Assembly: GCA_947449875.1 (NCBI GenBank)
Contig: CANFSY010000016.1
Coordinates: forward strand, 1-33,136
Direction of reading: 5' to 3'
DNA: 33,136 nucleotides
DNA from: Paracoccaceae bacterium
GTDB lineage: Bacteria; Pseudomonadota; Alphaproteobacteria; Rhodobacterales; Rhodobacteraceae
Position numbers and translations under genes: made by a program. Under the pieces are notes generated by a model. It was not told the origin of the DNA. It worked only from the letters and a program-made list of their open reading frames with translations, and searched no databases. This document shows, piece after piece, positions 1 to 8,751 of this stretch (positions within the stretch are counted from its first letter, which is position 1; each line of letters opens with the position of its first letter).

Positions 1-1
1 G

Positions 2-2338
2 ACCGGCGGGGTGGGCAATGATACTCTCAGCGGTGGTACGGGCAACGATAGTTTGACCATCAGCGCGGGCACCGATGCCATCACCGACCTAAGCGGTTCG
101 GATGTGCTGGTGGTGGCTACGGGGGCAACAGCCAATGCGACCGTGACGGTGGGGTGGACGGCAACTGCTGGCACGGCCAATTTCGGGATGGTCAACCTGT
201 CGTCGGCGGGGTTCGGGGTTGATGTTTCGGCGATCACGTCGGGGACAAACGGCTTTAACATCGCCAACACGGGGGGCGCTGCGTCTTTCACCGGATCCTT
301 GCTATCCGATACTTTGGTGGGCGGCAGCGGCAATGACACGCTGATGGGCGGTGCTGGAAATGACAGCATGGCGGGTGGCGTAGGGGATGACACTTACGGC
401 GTCGACAGCGTGTCTGACAGTATCACAGAAACTGAAGGAAATGGCACGGACCTCGTCCAAACAGCCATGACCTACACCTTGGCCGCCAATGTCGAGAACC
501 TGACCCTGACGGGAAGTGCTGCGGTCGATGGGACGGGCAATTCGCTGGCCAATGTTGTGACGGGCAACACGGCGGCGAACACTTTGGCGGGTGGCGAAGG
601 CAATGACACTGTGTCAGGCGGCACAGGCAACGACACGTTAGAGGGCGGCGCTGGCAACGATGTGCTCAGCGGCGGCAACGGGGTGGATACCGCCTCTTAT
701 GCCACCGCTGCGGCGGGTGTTTCGGTAAGCCTTGCGCAGACAACGGCACAGGTGACGGGCGGGGCCGGAACAGATACGCTGACCACGCTGGAAAACCTTA
801 CGGGTTCTGGCTACGGCGACACCTTGATCGGTGGTGCAACCGCCAACCAGATCGACGGCGGGGTCGGGAACGATACGATCACGGGCGCCGCTGGGGTTGA
901 TACGCTGCTGGGGGGCGTCGGGGATGATGTGTTCATCCTCGCCTTGGCCGCAGATTTTGCCTCGGGTGAGAGTATCGCCGGGGGGGCTGGCACCGACGAA
1001 GTGCGCTTCACCTCGACCACTGCCAGCACTTTGACCCTGTCTGCGGCCGTGACGGTCGAGCGCGTTGTGATTGGAACGGGCACGGCAGATTTGGCCGTGA
1101 CTAGCGGAACCACGGCGCTGAACGTGAATGCCGCGGCAGTGACGAATGCCCTGACGATGACCGGAAACGCGGGCAACAACGCCCTGACAGCCACGATCTA
1201 CGCCGACACGCTGGAGGGAGGGGCCGGCAATGACAGCCTGATGGGGGGGGGTGGCAATGATCGCCTGACGGGCGGCACTGGCAGCGACACCTTCACCGTG
1301 ACACTTGGCAGCGATACAATCACCGACTTGGGCGGCGGCGACATTTTCACCGTGTCCACCGGTGCGACGCTCAGTGCCACCGTGACAGCGGCATGGACGG
1401 CCACCGCTGCCACGACCAACGCGGGCACGGTCGCGCTGACCTGCGACGGGGTGGCTATAAACCTTGCGGCAGTAACCGGCGGCAGCGTTGGGTACAGCCT
1501 AACAAACATCGGCGCTTCTACGACCCTGACCGGATCGAAGTTTGCCGATACGCTGACAGGCGGGGCGGGCGCCGACACGCTGACCGGCGGGGCGGGGGCG
1601 GATAGCCTTACAGGCGGGGAAGGCAATGACGTGTTCGTCATCGCGCTGTCCACGGACCTTGTCACCGGCGAAGTGATCACGGGTCTTTCGGGCACAGATG
1701 AGCTGCGATTTACGGCAACAACAGCCAGCACCTTGACGCTGACCTCTGGCGTGGCGGTTGAACGGGTTGTCATTGGAACCGGAACCGATGCGGCGGCCGT
1801 GTTAACAGGAACTGCTGCAATCAACATAAACGCCGCATTGGCCGCCAATGGCCTGACCATGCTTGGCAATGCCGGAAGCAACACGCTGACGGGGTCGGGC
1901 TACAACGACAGCATTGAGGGCGGCGCTGGCAACGACAGTTTGATCGGCGGGACGGGGGCTGACACCCTTGTCGGCGGTTTGGGCAACGATATCCTGACGG
2001 GCGGCGCGGGGGCGGATGTTTTTGTCTTTAACACCACGCCGAGCAGTACGGGCAATAAAGACACCCTGATGGATTTCAACGCCACACAAGACGATATCTG
2101 GCTGGCCAAATCGGTCATGGCAGGCCTTGGCGGCGTGAATGGCGCTTTGGCGGCCGATGCGTTCTGGGGCGGGGTAGGCATCACCACCAGCCACGATGAG
2201 ACCGACCGGATCCTCTACAACCAGTCAACCGGCGCGCTGTATTATGACGCCGACGGCACAGGGGCGACGGCCGCCGTCCAAATCGCCCAACTCGCCGCCA
2301 ACACCGCGCTCACCGCGTCAGATTTTGTCATTTTCTAA
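2..2338 (+). CDS. RTX / hemolysin-type calcium-binding repeat protein, 5'-truncated by the window edge
   Basis: Frame is open from base 2 (TGGVGNDTLSGGTGND...). Many GGxGxDxLxGG nonapeptides, VENLTLTG beta-roll units, and a serralysin-type C-terminus (DVFVFNT...DTLMDFN...ILYNQSTGALYYDADG...ALTASDFVIF*). Confidence 0.93.
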   Translation, partial: TGGVGNDTLSGGTGNDSLTISAGTDAITDLSGSDVLVVATGATANATVTVGWTATAGTANFGMVNLSSAGFGVDVSAITSGTNGFNIANTGGAASFTGSLLSDTLVGGSGNDTLMGGAGNDSMAGGVGDDTYGVDSVSDSITETEGNGTDLVQTAMTYTLAANVENLTLTGSAAVDGTGNSLANVVTGNTAANTLAGGEGNDTVSGGTGNDTLEGGAGNDVLSGGNGVDTASYATAAAGVSVSLAQTTAQVTGGAGTDTLTTLENLTGSGYGDTLIGGATANQIDGGVGNDTITGAAGVDTLLGGVGDDVFILALAADFASGESIAGGAGTDEVRFTSTTASTLTLSAAVTVERVVIGTGTADLAVTSGTTALNVNAAAVTNALTMTGNAGNNALTATIYADTLEGGAGNDSLMGGGGNDRLTGGTGSDTFTVTLGSDTITDLGGGDIFTVSTGATLSATVTAAWTATAATTNAGTVALTCDGVAINLAAVTGGSVGYSLTNIGASTTLTGSKFADTLTGGAGADTLTGGAGADSLTGGEGNDVFVIALSTDLVTGEVITGLSGTDELRFTATTASTLTLTSGVAVERVVIGTGTDAAAVLTGTAAININAALAANGLTMLGNAGSNTLTGSGYNDSIEGGAGNDSLIGGTGADTLVGGLGNDILTGGAGADVFVFNTTPSSTGNKDTLMDFNATQDDIWLAKSVMAGLGGVNGALAADAFWGGVGITTSHDETDRILYNQSTGALYYDADGTGATAAVQIAQLAANTALTASDFVIF

Positions 2339-2619
2339 GCGGGTCAAGGCGGCCTTTCGCTGCGACCGATCAAGACGGACCCTGACCATCCGAACGCCGA
2401 TGCCTTGCCTACACCCAAGCGTCCCGCGAACCGCAGGACACATGAGACGGTGCCCAAAAAATCCGCTAAGAAGGGAGCGCGGGTCGGGCCTTCGGCGGTC
2501 GGCTTGGTCAAGGATCTGACGCTATTTTCTGCAACGAGGTCACGAGGAGCGATTCGAGGGATGCGTTGGCGCCATAGATTTGCCCCGATGATCCGCGCAC
2601 AAATTTGAGGATTTTGAAA

Positions 2620-3630
2620 GTGCCACGCCGGTCAGTTAAGAAGTTAAAAAATGAAGTTTTTAGAATAATATGGCAATTTTTGAGCTTTCCATCAACATTC
2701 TTTGATAAATTCCTGGGAAGATTTTATTATGATTGGATCTTGGCGCGGAAGATAAGAATCATCAACGGGTCTGTACCCTTATTGGATAAATGCGCTATTT
2801 ATCTTGTGTTTCCAAATCCCGTTCTTAGCCAAGGCCATCTGCATTCTATAAAATACCTTCTGTCAGAGGGATATGCCCCCATCGTCGTAAGCAACGCCCC
2901 ACTTTCAGAGACTGAGTTGGGCATTATCCAGCCCTTTTCCCACCAAATCCTGATACGACCTAATTTCGGTTACGATTTCGGCGGGTATCGCGATGGTATT
3001 CTTTCCGTCTATCCCAAACGATATCAAATTCGCCGCCTTGCTGTCTTTAACGACTCCTGTTGGTTTCCGCTGCCCAACAGCGTAAGTTGGTTGGCTGCGG
3101 CCGAAAGGCTGAATGTCGATTTTTCCGGTGCATTGGCCCACGCCGACATGGACTGGTTTACTGTTCTGGTTGATCCAAACATTTCAGAAAAACGTGTTAA
3201 AAGGCATAAGCACCTCTATCACTTTTGCTCTTATGCCTTTCTATTCTCCACAGGGGCTTTGGAAAGCGGCGCATTCTGGGGCTTTTGGCGCAAGCTTCGA
3301 ATGTCCTCATCCAAACACAGAACGATCAGATATGGCGAGCGGGCGTTATCAAATTTCATGTTTAACAATGGATTTAGCTATGGACTTACCACATCGCAAG
3401 AAGACATCGCGCAAAGCCTGACGGCTTTACCGGATGACCCTAAAACGAACGAAGTTCGCCTTTTCCTTGAGCGTGGAGGCTGGCCAGCCTATGCCTTAAG
3501 AGAACATCTTTGGCAAACCTTCGGCTTTATGTTCTTAAAAAAACGGTTTCAGGGCGCTGTGATCCCTGCACAAGCGTCTGCTTTGAAAGCTATGATAGAG
3601 GAAAGTTCAAAGCCCCTGCACGGCCCTTGA
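2620..3630 (+). CDS. Rhamnan-synthesis F (RgpF)-like polysaccharide biosynthesis protein
   Basis: ORF 2605-3630. Motifs RPNFGYDFGGYRDGI and FNDSCWFPL are typical of RgpF-family proteins. GTG at 2620 preceded by GAGG at 2607-2610 is preferred; TTG 2605 is the alternative start. Confidence 0.75.
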   Translation: MPRRSVKKLKNEVFRIIWQFLSFPSTFFDKFLGRFYYDWILARKIRIINGSVPLLDKCAIYLVFPNPVLSQGHLHSIKYLLSEGYAPIVVSNAPLSETELGIIQPFSHQILIRPNFGYDFGGYRDGILSVYPKRYQIRRLAVFNDSCWFPLPNSVSWLAAAERLNVDFSGALAHADMDWFTVLVDPNISEKRVKRHKHLYHFCSYAFLFSTGALESGAFWGFWRKLRMSSSKHRTIRYGERALSNFMFNNGFSYGLTTSQEDIAQSLTALPDDPKTNEVRLFLERGGWPAYALREHLWQTFGFMFLKKRFQGAVIPAQASALKAMIEESSKPLHGP

Positions 3631-3646
3631 ACCTTTGAAATAGAAA

Positions 3647-3667
3647 AGGGCCCGAACGTCGGGCCCT
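3647..3667 (-). terminator. Intrinsic terminator of asd
   Basis: 9-bp stem AGGGCCCGA-ACG-TCGGGCCCT; on the minus strand it is followed by TTTTC. Confidence 0.75.
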
Positions 3668-3692
3668 AACGCACAAGGTGCGGATTAAGAGT

Positions 3693-3714
3693 GCCCTGCC
3701 GTATGTGGCAGGGC
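3693..3714. other. Second perfect hairpin in the rgpF-like/asd convergent gap
   Basis: GCCCTGCC-GTATGT-GGCAGGGC, 8-bp stem and 6-nt loop, between the asd stop and the terminator. Confidence 0.5.
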
Positions 3715-3723
3715 CGTTCGGGA

Positions 3724-4746
3724 TCAGCCCTTTTTAAGCACCTTATTGCCCAGAACCTCGGCAATCTGCACGGCGTTCAGCGCAGCCCCCTTGCGCAAGT
3801 TGTCAGACACACACCACAGCGAGATGCCGTTTTCGATGGTGGAATCCTGCCGCACACGGCTGATATAGGTGGCATATTCGCCCACGCATTCGATGGGGGT
3901 AATATAACCACCGGGTTCGCGCTTGTCGATCAACAGCACGCCCGGGGCCTCGCGCAAGATGTCTTGCGCTTCTTGCCAATCAATCGGGTCTTCGAATTCG
4001 ATGTTGATCGCTTCCGAATGGCCGACAAAGACCGGCACGCGCACGCAGGTGGCCGTGACCTTGATCTTGGGATCAAGGATCTTTTTGGTCTCGGCCACCA
4101 TCTTCCATTCTTCCTTGGTCGAGCCATCGTCAAGGAAGACGTCAATCTGCGGGATCACGTTAAAGGCGATTTGGCGGGGGAACTTTGACGGGGCCACTTC
4201 TTGCCCGGGCACATAGATGCCCTTGGTCTGGTTCCAAAGCTCGTCGATGCCTTCTTTGCCGGCCCCCGACACCGACTGATAGGTCGATACCACCACACGC
4301 TTGATGCGCGCGCGGTCGTGCAGGGGCTTCAGCGCCACCACCATTTGCGCGGTTGAGCAGTTGGGGTTGGCGATGATGTTCTTGTTTTTATACATGAAAA
4401 TCTGATCAGCATTCACTTCCGGTACGATCAGCGGAATAGCCGGATCGTAGCGGTACAGCGAGGAGTTGTCGATCACGATGCAGCCTGCCGCTGCCGCCTT
4501 GGGGGCGTAGATCTTGGTCGCTTCCGACCCCACGGCGAACAAGGCAATGTCCCAGCCGGTGAAATCAAAGGTATCTAGATCTTTGGTCTTGACGGTTTTC
4601 TCGCCAAAGCTGATTTCGGTGCCCAAAGATTTTCGCGATGCCAGCGCGGCAATCTCGTCCACCGGGAACTCGCGCTCGGCGAGGATGTTCAGCATTTCGC
4701 GGCCCACGTTGCCCGTGGCACCCGCGACGACGACTTTGTAGCCCAT
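3724..4746 (-). CDS. asd: Aspartate-semialdehyde dehydrogenase
   Basis: 340 aa; N-terminal VVVAGATGNVGREML, NPNCSTAQMV active-site Cys, SD AAAGGAGAA upstream of ATG. Confidence 0.96.
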   Translation of the reverse strand: MGYKVVVAGATGNVGREMLNILAEREFPVDEIAALASRKSLGTEISFGEKTVKTKDLDTFDFTGWDIALFAVGSEATKIYAPKAAAAGCIVIDNSSLYRYDPAIPLIVPEVNADQIFMYKNKNIIANPNCSTAQMVVALKPLHDRARIKRVVVSTYQSVSGAGKEGIDELWNQTKGIYVPGQEVAPSKFPRQIAFNVIPQIDVFLDDGSTKEEWKMVAETKKILDPKIKVTATCVRVPVFVGHSEAINIEFEDPIDWQEAQDILREAPGVLLIDKREPGGYITPIECVGEYATYISRVRQDSTIENGISLWCVSDNLRKGAALNAVQIAEVLGNKVLKKG

Positions 4747-4822
4747 CGGGGTTCTCCTTTACGTCAAGACATTCAGTCAGAAAGACTGCGCGGGCCTTAG
4801 CGCAGGACGGTGCGGGGGGAAA

Positions 4823-4856
4823 GGGCCGATTGGCCCGTGGGCGGCAAACTCCGCCC
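4823..4856 (-). terminator. Tandem hairpins after the GT29-like gene
   Basis: GGGCGG-6nt-CCGCCC (4839-4856) and GGGCC-GATT-GGCCC (4823-4836); the latter is followed on the minus strand by TTTCCCC. Confidence 0.45.
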
Positions 4857-4865
4857 AAGCGGGGG

Positions 4866-5498
4866 TTATTCCGTTAAAGCGGAGGGGTTTGCCAAGCAAA
4901 ACCGTCTGTCGCGGGCCAAAAGTGCTGTGACATAGGCGCGTTCGGCTGGAAAGTCATGCGGCACTTGGGCCGCTGTGCGACGACCTGACAGGGACAGCGA
5001 AGCGAAGAAGTCAAAGCCGTAAAGGGTGATCTTTGCGGCGGGGGATTGCGCCAAAAGGTCGATCATCATCAAGCCCGTGGTTGGCGGCGCACCGAGCTGC
5101 GCCTTGAGGCGAAGGTACGAGTCAAGCGGCGGCAGGGCAAAGCCCGTGCGGCTTGCCATGGCCCAAGACAGACGCTTGCGCTTGGGCGACATCCATAAAA
5201 GCAGATTGGGGTTTAGATGGTGCAGATGCGCGGCCCTCAGAGAGGTGGCGCAAGCCAGCACGTCAGTGCGGGTGCCATGGCTGCGGGCATCGGGCATAGG
5301 CGCACGGTTGAGGCGGATCACCAGATCGGCGGCGTCAATTGCGGCCCCAAAGTCGGTCGCCCCTAAGCTTTGCGCATTGCCCACCAGCGCGATATCGCCC
5401 TGCATTTGCGACACGACCGCCGCCATATTCAGGCCCAATCCCGCCAAAGCGGGTTCGTCGCGCAGCAACCGTGCCAGATAAAAGCCAAGCCGTGTCAT
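4866..5498 (-). CDS. GT29 / sialyltransferase-like glycosyltransferase
   Basis: 210 aa from MTRLGFYLARLL. Motifs ALVGNAQSLG...IDAADLVIRLNRA (sialylmotif-L-like), PTTGLMMIDLL (S-like), ITLYGFDF, and HDFPAE (HxxxxE, VS-like). Start overlaps the upstream stop as ATGA. Confidence 0.7.
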   Translation of the reverse strand: MTRLGFYLARLLRDEPALAGLGLNMAAVVSQMQGDIALVGNAQSLGATDFGAAIDAADLVIRLNRAPMPDARSHGTRTDVLACATSLRAAHLHHLNPNLLLWMSPKRKRLSWAMASRTGFALPPLDSYLRLKAQLGAPPTTGLMMIDLLAQSPAAKITLYGFDFFASLSLSGRRTAAQVPHDFPAERAYVTALLARDRRFCLANPSALTE

Positions 5499-6532
5499 GG
5501 GGCGAGCATCTCGCGGTAGATGTTCACAAGGGCGCGGGCCTCGTCCTCGATCCGGTGATGGGCCAGAACATGGGCGCGCGCGGCGGGGCCAGCGCCGGCA
5601 AGGTGGGCCGGATCGTCGACCCAAGCGGCGAGGGCTTGGGTCAGCTTTGCCGCGTCATCGGGGGCGACGAGCGTGCCGGTTTGCGGGGTGATCAACGCCT
5701 CAAACGCCCCCACGCGAGAGGCGACGACCGGCACGCCGCAGGCCATAGCTTCCAGCGGGGTCAAGCCAAACCCTTCCCAGCGGGCGGGGGCTACGAACAG
5801 GTCTAAGGCTTGGTAGTGGCGCACAACATCGGCCCAAGGCAGTTCGCCTAAGAAGCGCACGCGGTCGGCAATGCCAGCGGCGGTCAACCGCGCAAGTTGG
5901 GCCGTATGAAAGGCGCGGTTGTCGTCGGTCACGCGGCCGGTGAAGATCACGTGCAGATGCGGGCGGCTGGGCAGAAGGGTGCAGGCGGCCTCCACCAGCA
6001 GATCGACGCCTTTTTGCGCGCGAATTCGGCCAAAGCAGCCCAAGATCACGGCCTGTTGGGGCAGGCTAAGCTGCAAGCGCAGGGCGGCACGGTCGGGGGC
6101 GGGGTGGAACACTTGGGTGTCGACGCCGTGCATCACCACCGTCGCGGGCACCTGCACATAAGATTTGGCGCGGTCCGATGTGGCCACCACCCGATCCATC
6201 CGCCCGATCAACCACCGCGTAAGCGCCTTATGATGGCGCTGCGCGGCCGAGGTGAACAAAAGCCGCACCTTGCGCCGCAAGATATGGCGCAGCACCAGCC
6301 CCAAAACCATTTCCGTATTGCGCCGCGCATGCCACACCCGCCACCTATCGCGGCGCAAAAAGGGCAGGCGTGCCAGCGGGATATGCGGCAGGTCGGGCGG
6401 CAGGCCCGGCCCCGTCGTCACAATCCCGATCATCGCCGCTTGCACCGGAATAAGCCGCACCACCGTGGCCGTCACCCCCGACAAGCGGCGCTTCAGGTTG
6501 GGGGCGATCACCTCGATTGCGGGATTTTGCAT
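5495..6532 (-). CDS. Glycosyltransferase family 4, LpcC/LpsB-like LPS core mannosyltransferase
   Basis: 345 aa; APNLKRRLSGVTATVVRLIPVQ N-terminus, GRIRAQKGVDLLVEA and ARWEGFGLTPLEAMACGVPVVAS (GT-B EX7E region). Confidence 0.85.
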   Translation of the reverse strand: MQNPAIEVIAPNLKRRLSGVTATVVRLIPVQAAMIGIVTTGPGLPPDLPHIPLARLPFLRRDRWRVWHARRNTEMVLGLVLRHILRRKVRLLFTSAAQRHHKALTRWLIGRMDRVVATSDRAKSYVQVPATVVMHGVDTQVFHPAPDRAALRLQLSLPQQAVILGCFGRIRAQKGVDLLVEAACTLLPSRPHLHVIFTGRVTDDNRAFHTAQLARLTAAGIADRVRFLGELPWADVVRHYQALDLFVAPARWEGFGLTPLEAMACGVPVVASRVGAFEALITPQTGTLVAPDDAAKLTQALAAWVDDPAHLAGAGPAARAHVLAHHRIEDEARALVNIYREMLAP

Positions 6533-6574
6533 GCAAACCTCGTTTGGCGTAGACGGCCTAGGCCTTGGTAACGA

Positions 6575-7810
6575 TCACGCCAGTGCCAATGAAACCGGCC
6601 TTTCGCGGATGGGCAGATGCACCAGCGCCGAAAAGGCCCCAACGCCAATGCCAATCCACCAAACCATCGTATAACCGCCGGTCAGATCATACATCGCCCC
6701 GCCCAGCCAAACGCCCAAGAACGACCCCAGTTGATGGCTTAAAAACACAAAGCCATACAGCGTGCCCATATACCGCAACCCATACATATGCGCGACCAGC
6801 CCCGAGGTCAGCGGCACGGTCGCCAGCCACATCGACCCCATCACCGCCGAAAAGATCAAAACCGTGGCAGGTGTCATTGGCGTGGCGATAAACGCAATGG
6901 ATGCGATTGTGCGCCCCGTATAAATCGCCGCCAACAGGTACTTTTTGGAATACCGCTTGCCCAAGTAGCCCGCCAAAATCGACCCGCCGATGTTAAACAG
7001 CCCGATCACAGAAATGCTGATCGCCCCAAGAATAGACGGCGTGGTGATCCCGATTGCCGCCAGCATACCTGACGGATCAATCGCCCCGCAGCGTTCGGTG
7101 ATAAAAGCGGGAAAGTGGGCGGTCAGAAAGGCCAGTTGATAGCCGCAGGAAAAGAAACCCATAAAGATCATGGCATAAGACGGGTCTTTGAAAGCGCGCA
7201 ACAGCACTGTGCCAAGGCTTTCCTGCAACTCTGCCTTCGAGACTTTGGGCTGGGCGCTTAGAAACGGCAGGGCCAACAGGCTGAACAGAATTGCCACCGA
7301 AAAGATGCCAAACACCGTTTGCCAATGGTAGTGATGCAGCAAGAATTGCGCCGTCGGCGCGCCGATCACCTGCCCCATCGACCCCGCCGCCGTGGCGATC
7401 CCCAAAGCCATGCTGCGGTTTTCCGCACTTGATGCGCGCCCGACAATGGCCAAGATCACACCAAACCCCGTGCCCGCCACCCCAAAGCCCACCAGAATTT
7501 CCAGCAATTGCATGGTGCCCGGTGTGCTGGCATAGCCGCTCAGCAGCAGGCCCGCCGCATACATCAAAGCGCCCGCGATAATCGCCCGCCGGTCGCCAAA
7601 CCGTTCGGCCATCGCGCCAAAGACGGGCTGGCCCAAGCCCCAAGCGAGGTTTTGAATGGCAATCGCCATCGAAAAATCCGACCTTGGCCAGCCGAATTCT
7701 GCCGCGATGGGAATTTGAAACACGCCAAAGCTGGCCCGCAAAGCAAAGCTCAGCATCAGCACCGCGCAGCCCGCGATAAGAACCGGAGAAAAGACCGAAG
7801 ATTTCGTCAT
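6575..7810 (-). CDS. MFS transporter (monocarboxylate/oxalate-formate-like)
   Basis: 411 aa, 12-TM-like hydrophobic pattern, RASFGVFQIPIAAEFGWPRSDFS, GAMAERFGDRRAI loop motif. Confidence 0.85.
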   Translation of the reverse strand: MTKSSVFSPVLIAGCAVLMLSFALRASFGVFQIPIAAEFGWPRSDFSMAIAIQNLAWGLGQPVFGAMAERFGDRRAIIAGALMYAAGLLLSGYASTPGTMQLLEILVGFGVAGTGFGVILAIVGRASSAENRSMALGIATAAGSMGQVIGAPTAQFLLHHYHWQTVFGIFSVAILFSLLALPFLSAQPKVSKAELQESLGTVLLRAFKDPSYAMIFMGFFSCGYQLAFLTAHFPAFITERCGAIDPSGMLAAIGITTPSILGAISISVIGLFNIGGSILAGYLGKRYSKKYLLAAIYTGRTIASIAFIATPMTPATVLIFSAVMGSMWLATVPLTSGLVAHMYGLRYMGTLYGFVFLSHQLGSFLGVWLGGAMYDLTGGYTMVWWIGIGVGAFSALVHLPIRERPVSLALA

Positions 7811-7871
7811 CGCGCACCTGCGTTAAGTTGGCGGCACCTTCGCGCCAAGGGCCTTGGCCGTCAACGCGAAA

Positions 7872-8672
7872 TCAACGGGTTGTGACAGAGTTCGGCCCGC
7901 ATTCGGGGCACTGCACACCCGCGGCCATAGGGTGGCCACAGGTCCAGCACATCTGCGAGGAGCCCTGTTTTAGCCCATGCCCCACGGCGACGCGGTGGTC
8001 AAAGACAAAACACTCGCCCTGCCAAAGGCTTTCAGCCTCGGGGATGTCTTCAAGATATTTCAGCACGCCGCCTTGCAGGTGAAACACCTCATGCACGCCT
8101 TGGCCCAGCAGGTAATTCGTCGACTTTTCGCAGCGAATACCGCCGGTGCAGAACATCGCAATTCGCTTGCCTGCAAACTTGTGCTGGTTTTCCTGCCACC
8201 ACGCCGGAAACTCGCGAAAGGCTGAAGTGCCGGGGTCAACAGCCCCTTCAAACGTGCCGATCGAGATTTCGTAGGCGTTGCGCGTGTCAATCACGGCCAC
8301 ATCGGGGGATTGGATCAGCGCGTTCCACTCTTGCGGCGGCACATGGCGGCCCACGCGGGCCAAGGGGTCAACCCCCGCCACCCCCAGCGTGACGATCTCG
8401 GCCTTAAGGCGCACTTTCATCCGCACGAAGGGCATTTTTGCGGCTTCGCTTTCCTTCCAGACCAGATCGCTGCATCCGGGCAGCGCGCGGATATGGGCCA
8501 GAACAGCGTCAAGTCCTTGGCGGGTTCCTGCTATCGTGCCGTTGATCCCTTCGTTTGCCAATAGCAGCGTGCCCATGATGCCGTGGGCTTTGGCCAGATC
8601 GAACAGCGGCCCGCGCAGGGCTTGCGGGTCGGCGAAGGGGGTAAAGTGGTACAGGGCTGCAACAGTGATCAT
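7872..8672 (-). CDS. trhO: tRNA uridine(34) hydroxylase, rhodanese family (TrhO/YceA)
   Basis: 266 aa; LLANEGINGTIAG, VIDTRNAYEISIGTFEGAVDPGTSAFREFP, MFCTGGIRCEKSTNYLL active site, C-terminal CxxC pairs. Confidence 0.93.
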   Translation of the reverse strand: MITVAALYHFTPFADPQALRGPLFDLAKAHGIMGTLLLANEGINGTIAGTRQGLDAVLAHIRALPGCSDLVWKESEAAKMPFVRMKVRLKAEIVTLGVAGVDPLARVGRHVPPQEWNALIQSPDVAVIDTRNAYEISIGTFEGAVDPGTSAFREFPAWWQENQHKFAGKRIAMFCTGGIRCEKSTNYLLGQGVHEVFHLQGGVLKYLEDIPEAESLWQGECFVFDHRVAVGHGLKQGSSQMCWTCGHPMAAGVQCPECGPNSVTTR

Positions 8673-8715
8673 GGCAGCGCATTAGGCCGAAAGGGCGGGC
8701 AAACTCAACCCCCGC

Positions 8716-8744
8716 TTGACCCTTTGGGCGCGGTTGCTTAGCTT
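8716..8744 (+). promoter_or_regulatory. Candidate promoter of pncA
   Basis: TTGACC (8716-8721), 17 nt, TAGCTT (8739-8744), 7 nt before the pncA ATG. Confidence 0.35.
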
Positions 8745-8751
8745 TGGCGTT

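Noticed and set aside
1198-1884. Long antisense ORFs under the RTX gene (e.g. 228 aa, minus)
   Set aside because: Pro/Val/Ser-rich low-complexity shadow ORFs expected opposite GC-rich Gly/Asp/Thr repeats.
50-2000. Short tandem DNA repeats as a possible CRISPR array
   Set aside because: They are in-frame, degenerate GGxGxD-coding repeats with no constant repeat-spacer structure.
3691-4216. Plus-strand ORFs overlapping asd (165 aa and 97 aa)
   Set aside because: Shadow ORFs opposite a confidently identified asd.
7077-7817. 246-aa minus ORF overlapping the MFS transporter
   Set aside because: Alternate frame of a clear MFS CDS; composition is not protein-like and no family is recognisable.
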